A program made the translations under genes and the position numbers. The notes beneath the pieces were generated by a model. That model made no database searches and had not been told where the DNA came from. It was given only the letters and a program-made list of their open reading frames with translations. A stretch of 8,383 nucleotides of DNA from Spirochaeta sp. Its GTDB lineage: Bacteria > Spirochaetota > Spirochaetia > Spirochaetales_E > Spirochaetaceae_B. Where the stretch lies: positions 1 through 8,383 of the forward strand of contig JAUUYD010000079.1 in the NCBI GenBank assembly GCA_030590585.1. Reading direction: 5' to 3'. This document shows positions 1 to 6,577 of this stretch, piece by piece (the stretch's first letter is position 1; each line of letters starts with the position of its first letter).

Positions 1-2
1 GC

Positions 3-317
3 TCGGCCAGTACAAGGTACATCATCAACAGATACATCAAAGATTATGGACAACTGACAGAGCTTCGAATTGATAAAGGAAAGAAAACCATCTCCGCGTC
101 AATTCTGCTGAACGGAGAAACCTGTCCAATTGACTTGAACATAGACGAATACAAAATACTGAATGATAAAGGGTCAACAAATCTTCTCATAAAGACTGCC
201 GCATCCAGCAGGCCCTGGCTCACCGCCATACTGAAGAACCATGTCGTCGGCATTCCCTGGAAAATACCCCCGGATAAAACAGCTTTTCTCAGGGATTTTC
301 TCGGAGAACCCAATTGA
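3..317 (+). CDS. 3' end of an unidentified protein gene (5' truncated by the window edge)
   Basis: One reading frame is open from base 3 to a TGA at 315-317, giving the last 104 residues of a protein. There is no ATG, GTG or TTG in this frame before a TTG at 135, and the residues before that TTG look like normal protein (RYIINRYIKDYG, then LRIDKGKKTISASILL). The gene therefore starts upstream of the window. The visible part alternates short beta-like stretches and charged turns (LLNGETCPIDLNIDEY), then SSRPWLTAIL and a short C-terminal tail. There is no signal peptide, membrane segment or cysteine motif in this portion. I do not recognise the family, although its shape suggests a small cytoplasmic beta-rich domain. 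It lies 61 bases before the aminotransferase on the same strand, so the two could be co-transcribed. Confidence 0.6.
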   Translation, partial: SASTRYIINRYIKDYGQLTELRIDKGKKTISASILLNGETCPIDLNIDEYKILNDKGSTNLLIKTAASSRPWLTAILKNHVVGIPWKIPPDKTAFLRDFLGEPN

Positions 318-378
318 CCTCTGGCGCCGAAAGATAATGAGCTCTTGCCTGAAGTTTAATCGGCATATATCTTGAGCC

Positions 379-1572
379 ATGAAACCGGATTTTAAACAAG
401 TTCTCGCATCACGCACTGAATCCATGGCCTCAAGTGCCATCCGTGAAATTCTTAAAGTTGCAAATCGACCCGGAATGATAACCCTGGCCGGGGGCATACC
501 CGCTCCCGAGACATTCCCCATGGATATTCTGGAACAGGTCTTTTCCAGAGTAATCAGCAAATGGGGAGCCTCAGCCTTTCAGTACGATCTCACCGAAGGC
601 TTTATTCCCCTCAGAGAGGCTGCGGTATCCTACCTGCAGCGGTATTCGGTTGAAGCTTCATCTGAGGAGATTCTGGTCAGCTCAGGCTCTCAAGGCTTAC
701 TCGATTCCATAGGAAAAATTCTAATCAGTCCCGGGAATACTGTTGCAGTTGAATCACCCACCTACCTTGGGGCCCTTCAGGCCTTCAACCCCTACGGCCC
801 CCGGTATGTTGAAATAAAATCCGATGAAAATGGTGCCGTTCCAGAATCCCTGGAAGAAGTCCTGGTTAAAGACCGCCCGAAGTTTGTCTATCTGGTTCCC
901 ACCTTCCAGAATCCAAGCGGCCGAACCATCCCCCTCCAACGACGAAAGACCATAGCGGAAATAATCATCCGTCATAATGCACTTCTGATTGAAGACGATC
1001 CCTACGCCGCTTTACGTTACCGTGGTGATGTTGTTCCCTCAATCAAAAGCATGGCTCCCTCTCATGTTCTTTATGCAACCACTTTCTCCAAGGTGTTTGC
1101 CCCCGGTCTCCGTGTGGGACTCGCCGTACCACCCACAGGAGAACTGGGTTCATGGCTGGTTAAGGCCAAACAGGGAACCGATCTCCATACATCCACCCTC
1201 AGTCAGGCCATGGCCGCGGTTTATCTGGAAGAAGGATATCTCGAAGAACGCCTTCCTCTCATCTGTGATTTTTACGCCCCCCGGCTGGACGCCATGCTTG
1301 ATGCAATGGACGAATCCTTCCCCTCAGAGTGGAACTGGAGCCGTCCCGAAGGAGGCATGTTTCTCTGGGCTGAGGGCCCTGTCGGAACAGACATCCTGAA
1401 ATTGTATGAGAAGGCCCTGAGCCGGAATGTCGCCTTCGTACCGGGACGGTATTTTTTCGCTCATCCTGATAGCGGCAGCCGGACAATGCGTCTGAATTTC
1501 ACCAATGCAAACCCTGACATGCTTCAAAAAGCCATCAGAACCCTCGCCTCGCTCATAGCCAACCAGATATAA
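379..1572 (+). CDS. PLP-dependent class I/II aminotransferase, LysN/2-aminoadipate type
   Basis: This 397-residue, full-length fold-type I aminotransferase should move an amino group between an amino acid and a 2-oxoacid in the cytoplasm. The N-terminal signature IREILKVANRPGMITLAGG, followed by PAPETFP, is typical of the LysN/alpha-aminoadipate branch, which also accepts leucine, aromatic amino acids and glutamate. Expected active-site residues are present: GSQ at 103-105 (cofactor phosphate loop), N178 in FQNPSG, D206 and Y209 in EDDPY (pyridine ring contacts), K238 in TFSKVF (Schiff-base lysine), R245 in GLRVG (phosphate), and R371 in MRLNF (substrate carboxylate). There is no N-terminal GntR-type DNA-binding domain, so it is an enzyme rather than a MocR regulator. 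The ATG at 379 matches family length, but its ribosome binding site is weak. The exact substrate cannot be read from sequence. A link to the nearby 2-oxoacid oxidoreductase is inference only. Confidence 0.93.
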   Translation: MKPDFKQVLASRTESMASSAIREILKVANRPGMITLAGGIPAPETFPMDILEQVFSRVISKWGASAFQYDLTEGFIPLREAAVSYLQRYSVEASSEEILVSSGSQGLLDSIGKILISPGNTVAVESPTYLGALQAFNPYGPRYVEIKSDENGAVPESLEEVLVKDRPKFVYLVPTFQNPSGRTIPLQRRKTIAEIIIRHNALLIEDDPYAALRYRGDVVPSIKSMAPSHVLYATTFSKVFAPGLRVGLAVPPTGELGSWLVKAKQGTDLHTSTLSQAMAAVYLEEGYLEERLPLICDFYAPRLDAMLDAMDESFPSEWNWSRPEGGMFLWAEGPVGTDILKLYEKALSRNVAFVPGRYFFAHPDSGSRTMRLNFTNANPDMLQKAIRTLASLIANQI

Positions 1573-1582
1573 AACAGCTGGT

Positions 1583-1612
1583 TTGTAGAAAACTTCTCAT
1601 GGAAACTACAAT
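1583..1612 (+). promoter_or_regulatory. Candidate sigma70-type promoter for the META-domain lipoprotein gene
   Basis: A TTGTAG element at 1583-1588 and a TACAAT element at 1607-1612 are separated by 18 bases. The -10 matches the consensus at five of six positions and the -35 is weaker. Transcription would begin near 1619, about 20 bases before the ATG at 1642. A short inverted repeat (TATCG at 1615-1619, CGATA at 1629-1633) lies across the predicted start and could be an operator or chance. No clear terminator separates it from the aminotransferase, so read-through is also possible. Confidence 0.35.
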
Positions 1613-1641
1613 GATATCGATTCCTTAACGATACTAAGGGT

Positions 1642-2496
1642 ATGCATTACTCCAGAGTCCCCTTCGCCGCTGCTGTAACGATGATACTGTTTTCCTTGTT
1701 TTTTATATCCCTGCCTGGCTGTAAAACCACAGAAGAGCACGTCACCCAGGCCGTTGTTGAGCCGACCCCGATTCCTGAACCGGAAGCTGTAAGCGAACCG
1801 GATCCTCTGAATATTGATTGGGCCGGAACGGCCTGGATACTCCCAGACCCCCCGGAACAGACAGCAAAAGAATTTCCCGGCTACCGGGGATTTTTCCTGG
1901 GGAGAGACGGCCGGCTCTTACTCATCAACCAGGATAATGCGGCAGGTGACCTCTGGAATGTTGATGGAAACCGCATCAGCCTTTCTCTGTTAAATGGAGC
2001 CCCCCAACTGAATTTTGAAGGAACCTTTCTTGTTTTTTCCGTAGATCCCGTAGATCCAGGAGAAAAAAATCTTCAGAGCATCAGGCTGGTCCCGGAAACA
2101 GCACCTTCAGCCGATGGAATCACCCTGAACCGGGTAAAGGTAAACATTGATATCGTTGAAAATCACTGGATTCCAAAACGTCTCACAGGGGATAAGAAGG
2201 TTATGTGGCCCATGAATCGTGAGATTCATCTGATGCTGCTTCCGGATGTCTCGGGAATGGGTGTTCTGGGTTACGGTGGAGAAAATCGCTTTCACGGCGG
2301 TATTCATCTTGGAGAGGAGTCTTTTATCCTCCAGCCCCTGGCGATGACCCGCCGGATCGGACCGGCCTCAGAGTTCGAAAACCTGTATACCCTGCGGCTA
2401 TCAGAGACAAACCGCTTTGTTCAGGTTGGGGATGACCTCTTTCTTTACTCCGACACCTACCCGACCGCCGCGTTCAGGGTAAGATTATTCGATTAA
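1642..2496 (+). CDS. Lipoprotein with C-terminal META (HslJ-like) domain
   Basis: The 284-residue product starts with a lipoprotein signal peptide: a basic n-region with R5, a hydrophobic stretch at 8-22, and the lipobox LPGC with the lipidated cysteine at 27. A proline-rich linker follows (about 38-55, PTPIPEPEAV). Residues about 58-150 form a beta-rich region (WAGTAWILP, GDLWNVDGNRISL) reminiscent of NlpE-like barrels, but I cannot place it firmly. Residues about 175-283 read as a META/DUF306 domain: GENRFHGG, then PLAMTRRIGP, EFENLY, NRF and GDDLFLY occur in the order seen in HslJ. The family's usual GCN turn is GEN here, so its cysteine is missing. META proteins are linked to envelope stress, but the function in this organism is unknown. 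The ATG at 1642 has only AAGGG directly beside it, a poor ribosome site. The stop shares TTAA with the convergent DUF4870 pseudogene. Confidence 0.82.
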   Translation: MHYSRVPFAAAVTMILFSLFFISLPGCKTTEEHVTQAVVEPTPIPEPEAVSEPDPLNIDWAGTAWILPDPPEQTAKEFPGYRGFFLGRDGRLLLINQDNAAGDLWNVDGNRISLSLLNGAPQLNFEGTFLVFSVDPVDPGEKNLQSIRLVPETAPSADGITLNRVKVNIDIVENHWIPKRLTGDKKVMWPMNREIHLMLLPDVSGMGVLGYGGENRFHGGIHLGEESFILQPLAMTRRIGPASEFENLYTLRLSETNRFVQVGDDLFLYSDTYPTAAFRVRLFD

Positions 2497-2968
2497 TACC
2501 CATCCGGCGGCTGATTGGGCCGAACCTCGGCGTCGTCATCCGGAGCACCGGGTCCGTACCATGAATGAAAAGCCATGCGTCCGAAAATTGGAAAATAGAA
2601 AAAATCACCCTGTACGCACGGCTCAACGCCACAAGAGATGTTACAAGGTAGGCAATATTCAAGAGAACTGTAAGGGATAAATATATCCAGAAAGCACTGT
2701 AAAACCCCGCCTTTCCAACCATGTTCCGTATTATCCAGAACAGCAGTCCGGCATTAACAATGGTTACCGGTATCTGTGAGCTTAACGACTGAAGTGCGTG
2801 AAAAGCCACGAACTTCGATTTCTTCCTGTTGATGCCGTAATAAATACCGGCTGCCACAAGGTTCAGAAAAGGAAGGGGCAAACCAATCCCCCAGGCGGCA
2901 AACATCATAAAGTACGCCCCCATGGCGTCTTCCTTCTCACGTCTGGTAATCTCATCCGGCTGGGGCAA
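2493..2968 (-). pseudogene. DUF4870-type membrane protein gene broken by a one-base frameshift
   Basis: The N-terminal 120 codons encode a small membrane protein of the DUF4870/Tic20-like type: a polar start (REKEDAMGAY), hydrophobic segments at about 18-46, 62-82 and 90-116, and the family-like FVAFHALQSL near 53. After SRAYR at 116-120 the frame changes sense. It runs on to 2474 as unlikely protein, while the frame one base back reads GDFFYFPIFGRMAFHSWYG and then an acidic, proline-rich tail ending at TAA (2493-2495). In this family a GEYY/P-like motif follows that helix, so the second frame is the original C-terminus. Restoring one base in the CCC at 2608-2610 (GGG on the coding strand) rejoins it as about 158 residues. 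The start is likely TTG at 2968, eight bases after GGAG. ATG at 2923 after AAGGA is an alternative. It lies 26 bases after the DUF4389 gene. If translated as is, the product has a foreign C-terminus. Confidence 0.75.
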
Positions 2969-2994
2969 TTTAATTACTCCGGAGGTCAACAAAA

Positions 2995-3546
2995 CTACTC
3001 CTGTCCGTTAAATGGCGGGTACTCATCACTGTAGTAAGAAAGATAAAGAGAAACCCTGAAGTTCCATCTGAGATAACTCATTAAGAAATCAAACATGCTT
3101 TACGGATATTTACCGGTAAAAAGAATGGCCCACCAGGCCAGGAACTGCACAAAACCAGCTGCTATACCAACATATATTCCGCCGAACAGTGCCCTTACCA
3201 GAACCAGCCCCCGGCTGACACTCTCGGGGTTTTCAAACTCAATGGTAGCATCATCGCTGCTTCCGCCGGTTCCGATAGCCGGATAACCATCCCGCATATT
3301 TAGAATGGTGGCAGTCAGGCGGACGTCCCACTGAAGGAATTTTTTCTGAAATTCATAAATACTTTCAGGTATCCTGCCGGTAAAAAGAACCACCCAGAAT
3401 TTTACAAAATCCAGAATACCGTACCAGATGGAAACAAACAGCATCACAAAGATGTGAGGAATAAGGATATAAATCCACCCGAAAAAGGACCGCAGCAATA
3501 ATTAACCCCGGACATTACTTTCCTGACGATTAATTGTCAGTTTCAT
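2995..3546 (-). pseudogene. Two-repeat DUF4389 membrane protein gene interrupted by two in-frame TAA codons
   Basis: The reading frame starts at ATG 3546 behind a strong GGAGG site and continues in frame for 183 codons to TAG (2995-2997), but contains TAA at codon 15 (3502-3504) and codon 149 (3100-3102). The protein consists of two similar DUF4389 repeats. Repeat one includes RQESNVRG, stop, LLLRSFFGWIY, then LFTGRIPESIYEF and DGYPAIG. Repeat two includes NPESVSRGLVLVRALFGGIY, then LFTGKYP, stop, SMFDF, LRWNFRVSLY and DEYPPFNG. Sequence on both sides of each stop aligns with the other repeat, so neither TAA is the true end. The second TAA lines up with E61 of repeat one (a GAA-to-TAA change would do). 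Each repeat has hydrophobic membrane stretches. The family's function is unknown. The longest uninterrupted frame (3100-3498) would begin at a TTG without a good ribosome site. TAA ends other genes here normally, so general reassignment is unlikely. Confidence 0.8.
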
Positions 3547-3552
3547 AAAAAG

Positions 3553-3557
3553 CCTCC
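3553..3557 (-). promoter_or_regulatory. Ribosome binding site of the DUF4389 pseudogene
   Basis: The coding strand reads GGAGG here, six bases before the ATG at 3546-3544. It is one of the strongest Shine-Dalgarno sequences in the window. It fixes the original start of the DUF4389 gene upstream of the first in-frame TAA, which shows that the gene is interrupted rather than starting at the later TTG (3498). Confidence 0.7.
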
Positions 3558-3565
3558 GTAATATT

Positions 3566-3595
3566 TTTCCGTTTTCACAAAACAGTTTATATAAT
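3566..3595 (+). promoter_or_regulatory. Candidate promoter for the Nudix gene in a divergent intergenic region
   Basis: A perfect TATAAT lies at 3590-3595 in the 77-base gap between two divergent genes. The -35 is poor: TTTCCG at 3566-3571 (18-base spacing) or TTCCGT at 3567-3572 (17-base spacing). Transcription would begin near 3602, leaving a leader of about 20 bases to ATG 3624 or about 75 bases to ATG 3678. On the other strand the same AT-rich stretch offers TATTAT or TATATA as a -10 for the DUF4389 gene, without a convincing -35. Confidence 0.4.
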
Positions 3596-3623
3596 AGTCA
3601 TGCTCTAATAATTAAATCTCAAG

Positions 3624-4208
3624 ATGAATTACCGCTTTTTTGTTTCATTTCTTCCATTTTCATCTACAATTCCGTATATGTCAGCTTCTTTTCAACAAAA
3701 TCTGAGTGATTACCGGAAGAACTACCCTGAAGAATCTGAGTTAATCACACTGTTTAATTCACTATTAACCCTTCCCGATGCCTTCTACAGAACCTGTCGC
3801 CCGGGTCATTTCACTGCCTCCGCCTTGATTCTGAGTTCTGATAAATCACAGGTTCTGTTGGTAAAACACCGGAAGCTGGGCATCTGGGTACAGCCCGGGG
3901 GTCATGCAGATGGGGATGAGGTTCTCGAAGTTGTCGCAAGAAAGGAAGTTGAAGAAGAAACAGGCATTTCGGAACTTGTAAGCAGAAAGGAGATTCTCGA
4001 TCTGGACATTCACCCCATCCCGGCCCGCAAGGATGAAACCAGGCATGATCACTACGATATCCGTTATATGTTTACTGCAGATCCCGGGCTGCCGTTGAAG
4101 ATCAGCCACGAATCAACGGATCTCAAATGGATATCTATCAGGAGCTTAAGGGAATTCACCCGGGAAGAGTCCATGTTCAGAATGCTGAAGAAAGCCGGAG
4201 CACTTTAG
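3624..4208 (+). CDS. Nudix hydrolase
   Basis: The product (194 residues from ATG 3624) is a Nudix-fold pyrophosphohydrolase that should cleave a nucleoside diphosphate linked to another group, using Mg2+ or Mn2+. The Nudix box occupies about residues 93-115: GHADGDE, then KEVEEETGI. It follows Gx5Ex7REUxEExGU except that the conserved Arg is Lys (K107). The upstream GHFTASALIL, WVQPGGHADGD and the later HPIPARKDE and HYDIRYMF match a subgroup of about 175-residue stand-alone Nudix proteins of unassigned substrate. From that length, ATG 3678 (MSASFQQNLSDYRK) may be the real start. Neither ATG has a clear ribosome binding site, and residues 1-18 from 3624 look unlike the family. The stop TAG shares its first two bases with the TAA of the convergent gamma-subunit gene, so no terminator fits between them. 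Confidence 0.88.
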   Translation: MNYRFFVSFLPFSSTIPYMSASFQQNLSDYRKNYPEESELITLFNSLLTLPDAFYRTCRPGHFTASALILSSDKSQVLLVKHRKLGIWVQPGGHADGDEVLEVVARKEVEEETGISELVSRKEILDLDIHPIPARKDETRHDHYDIRYMFTADPGLPLKISHESTDLKWISIRSLREFTREESMFRMLKKAGAL

Positions 4209-4759
4209 GCGGCATTACTCGCTTCTATCGCTTCATACCCGGCATGAAGAATTCGGCGATTTAAAGGATTATGCTTCCTGTTTCTTGCGGAAATCACCTC
4301 GTCCAGAGCCGCTTCCACGGCTTCCATGGAGACAATATCGGTCTTGAGCTTCAAGAGGGCTCCGAGAGCCGCCATGTTTGCCGCCCGCTCAGTTCCCTCA
4401 GCCAGAGAAATATTGGTGGCATCCAGGGATACCAGGACAAGATCTTTTCGGGTAGGCGGATTTTTCACCAGGGAAGAATTCCAGATCAACAACCCCCCGG
4501 GACGGATACGGGGTTCGAATTTTGCAAGGGAAGGGCCGTTTAACGCGATAACAATGCTAGGCCGTTCAATCACTGGTGATGCGATATCCTCATCACTGAT
4601 CACCACCGAACAGTTGGCAGTACCGCCCCGCATTTCCGCACCGTATGAGGGTATGTGGGACACCTGCCGGTTTTGGCGCATTGCGGCAACACAAAGCAGT
4701 TTTCCTGCCAGAAGAACACCCTGACCGCCGAATCCGGTAATGATGATTTCTTCAGTCAT
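4205..4759 (-). CDS. 2-oxoacid:ferredoxin oxidoreductase, gamma subunit
   Basis: This 184-residue protein is the gamma (KorC/VorC/PorG-type) subunit of a cytoplasmic 2-oxoacid:ferredoxin oxidoreductase. It opens with EIIITGFGGQGVLLAGKLL, the family's glycine-rich signature. It continues with HIPSYGAEMRGGTANCSVVI and SPVIERPSIVIALN, also characteristic, and ends in a helical region typical of full-length gamma subunits. In multi-subunit enzymes this domain helps build the CoA and 2-oxoacid site with alpha. Its ATG overlaps the beta stop as ATGA, and GAGGAG lies eight bases upstream, so translation is probably coupled. It is the last gene of the operon. Its TAA (4205-4207) overlaps the Nudix stop from the other strand. 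Kor and Vor gamma subunits cannot be told apart from this sequence alone. Confidence 0.92.
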   Translation of the reverse strand: MTEEIIITGFGGQGVLLAGKLLCVAAMRQNRQVSHIPSYGAEMRGGTANCSVVISDEDIASPVIERPSIVIALNGPSLAKFEPRIRPGGLLIWNSSLVKNPPTRKDLVLVSLDATNISLAEGTERAANMAALGALLKLKTDIVSMEAVEAALDEVISARNRKHNPLNRRILHAGYEAIEASNAA

Positions 4760-5535
4760 GAGGCTTTCTCCTCAGTCTCCTCGTCGGCAGGTTTATCCCG
4801 GAACTTTTTCAGTGGATACCAGGGAATCATGGCTTCTTTCACCCAGTCAGCCCCTGCAACCGGATCCACGCCCCAGTTTGTCGGGCACATGGAAAGAATT
4901 TCCACGAAAGAATAGCCTCTTCCTTCCTTCTGATACTTTAAGGCCTTGAGTATGGCTTTCCTGGTCTTTCTCACCGCCCCCGGGTTATGAACCGAGGTAC
5001 GTTCAATGTAGACCGGAGACTCGAGGGTATCCAGGATTTCACAGGCACGCATGGGAAAGCCGACATCAGCCGGGTTTCGGCCGTAAGGACTGGTAATGGT
5101 TTTCTGGCCTTCCAGTGTTGTGGGTGCCATCTGACCCCCTGTCATTCCATAAACAGCATTATTTACGAATATAACGGTGACATCCTCTCCCCGGTTGGCG
5201 GTATGAAGGGTTTCTCCCGTACCGATGGCCAGAAGATCACCATCCCCCTGATAGGAAATCACAATCTTGTCGGGAAGGGCTCTTTTCAGCCCGGTGGCCA
5301 CCGCGGGGGCCCTCCCGTGGGCGGCTTCAATACCGTCAACTTCAAGGTAGTTGTACATCAGAACAGAACAGCCTACCGGAGCAATTACAATGGTCTTTTC
5401 CCGAAGCTCCAGTTCATCCAGTACTTCGGCAATTAATTTATGTATAATTCCATGTCCACAGCCTGCACAATAGTGTGTGCGTACATTGCTGAGCGTCTCA
5501 GGACGCTTGTACATGGGTATGGTTTTCACGCTCAT
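4756..5535 (-). CDS. 2-oxoacid:ferredoxin oxidoreductase, beta (TPP-binding) subunit
   Basis: This 259-residue subunit binds thiamine diphosphate and a [4Fe-4S] cluster and carries out decarboxylation and first electron transfer. The TPP/Mg site is clear: GDGD at 97-100 and NN at 125-126, followed by YGMTGGQMAPTT. Four cysteines fit the cluster ligands known for this class: C23 and C26 in HYCAGCGHG, C56 in PVGCS, and C217 in SMCPTNWG. The C-terminus (WVKEAMIPWYPLKKF, then an acidic tail) is typical of the KorB/VorA-like group. The ATG at 5535 has GAGAGGA nine bases upstream and lies inside the end of the alpha gene, an overlap of 38 bases. The reading frames differ, so tight translational coupling is likely. 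The gene ends in an ATGA overlap with gamma. All key residues for activity are present. Confidence 0.94.
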   Translation of the reverse strand: MSVKTIPMYKRPETLSNVRTHYCAGCGHGIIHKLIAEVLDELELREKTIVIAPVGCSVLMYNYLEVDGIEAAHGRAPAVATGLKRALPDKIVISYQGDGDLLAIGTGETLHTANRGEDVTVIFVNNAVYGMTGGQMAPTTLEGQKTITSPYGRNPADVGFPMRACEILDTLESPVYIERTSVHNPGAVRKTRKAILKALKYQKEGRGYSFVEILSMCPTNWGVDPVAGADWVKEAMIPWYPLKKFRDKPADEETEEKAS

Positions 5536-6577
5536 ATCCGTTTATCCTCTCAATAATATCATCCAGTGCGGGTACGGCTCCACCGGCCCGGCCGTAAAAA
5601 TCTACATCCGTCACGCCGTTTACCGACAGCTTCACATCTTCAACCAGCTGACCCAGGCTCATCTCAACAGTCAGAACCTTTCCGGCTTTTTCTGCAAGTT
5701 CATGAAGCTCCCGATCCGGGAAGGGCCAAAGTGAAAGGGGACGGAACAAGCCTGCTTTAATTCCTTCGGCCCGCAGTCTGTCCACTGCCTTCCTGGCAAT
5801 TCGGGCCGCGGTGCCGTAAGCAACGATGAGCCATTCGGCATCATCGGTATGATAGTAATCCACACGCCTTACATTTTCACTGATCAGGTCGTATTTCTCC
5901 TGAAGGTGCAGGTTGTGATCCTCCAGGGCCGTATCGGGTATAAGCTTGAGGGAGCAGACAATGTTCTTCTTCCTGCCTTTGGCACCTGTAAGCGCCCAGG
6001 GCTTCTCAAAAGTTTTTCCCGTAGGTTCAGGCAGAACCAGGGCCTCGGACATCTGCCCCAGATAGCCGTCAGCCAGTATCAATACAGGCATCCGGTACTC
6101 ATCAGCCAGATCAAAAGCATCAACGGTGAAATCGGCCAGTTCCTGAACGCTGCCCGGAGCCAGAACTATGGTCCGGTAGTCACCATTACCGCCCCCCCGG
6201 GTTGCCTGAAAGTAATCTCCCTGAGCACCGGCGATTGCGCCCAGCCCGGGGCCTCCCCGCATGACATTGACAAGAACACAGGGCAGCTCGGACCCGGCAA
6301 TATATGAAATGCCTTCCTGTTTAAGAGCCATTCCCGGTGAAGAGGAACTCGTCATAACTCTGACACCGGCGGCGGAAGCTCCCAGAACCATACTGATAGC
6401 TGCAAGTTCACTTTCGGCCTGTAAAAAAGTTCCACCTACCTCCGGCATTCTCCGGGATAAATATGAAGGAATCTCGTTTTGCGGTGTGATGGGATAAGCA
6501 AAATAATGCCGGCACCCGGCAATTACCGCGGCCTCAGCCAGAGCTTCATTACCTTTCATTAATACTGTTTTTGACAT
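5498..6577 (-). CDS. vorB: 2-oxoacid:ferredoxin oxidoreductase, alpha subunit (VorB/KorA type)
   Basis: This 359-residue alpha subunit has the pyrimidine-binding domain at the N-terminus (KGNEALAEAAVIAGC, then YPITPQNEIPSYLSRR with the conserved YPITP loop at about 28-32), the MTSSSSPGMALKQEG region near 75-89, and NVMRGGPGLG near 104. Domain II follows after about residue 245 (WLIVAYGTAARIARKAV, VEMSLGQLVEDV). With beta and gamma it converts a 2-oxoacid and CoA to acyl-CoA, CO2 and reduced ferredoxin. YPITPQNE and the separate small ferredoxin resemble the group often named 3-methyl-2-oxobutanoate dehydrogenase VorB. KEGG-style naming would give korA. The physiological substrate (branched-chain 2-oxoacid or 2-oxoglutarate) is not settled. 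The ATG at 6577 shares one base with the ferredoxin stop (TGATG) and has GGAGG seven bases upstream. Confidence 0.93.
   Translation of the reverse strand: MSKTVLMKGNEALAEAAVIAGCRHYFAYPITPQNEIPSYLSRRMPEVGGTFLQAESELAAISMVLGASAAGVRVMTSSSSPGMALKQEGISYIAGSELPCVLVNVMRGGPGLGAIAGAQGDYFQATRGGGNGDYRTIVLAPGSVQELADFTVDAFDLADEYRMPVLILADGYLGQMSEALVLPEPTGKTFEKPWALTGAKGRKKNIVCSLKLIPDTALEDHNLHLQEKYDLISENVRRVDYYHTDDAEWLIVAYGTAARIARKAVDRLRAEGIKAGLFRPLSLWPFPDRELHELAEKAGKVLTVEMSLGQLVEDVKLSVNGVTDVDFYGRAGGAVPALDDIIERINGYERENHTHVQAS

Noticed and set aside
174..560. Open frame of 128 codons on the - strand
   Set aside because: It runs across the start of the well-supported aminotransferase gene and the end of the preceding gene, with no recognisable motif or ribosome binding site. 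It is a shadow frame.
1561..1583. AACCAG/CTGGTT inverted repeat at the end of the aminotransferase gene as a terminator
   Set aside because: The stem is only six pairs with an eleven-base loop, and no T run follows.
2608..2611. Programmed -1 frameshift in the DUF4870 gene
   Set aside because: The junction TAC AGG GTG is not a slippery heptamer, and I see no strong stem or Shine-Dalgarno stimulator after it. A one-base deletion in a short G run is simpler.
2995..3546. Genome-wide reassignment of TAA
   Set aside because: The aminotransferase, lipoprotein and gamma genes end at TAA at family-appropriate lengths, so TAA works as a stop in this organism.
5849..6307. Open frame of 152 codons on the + strand
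   Set aside because: It lies wholly opposite the alpha-subunit gene, whose protein is clearly conserved, and its own translation has no family features.
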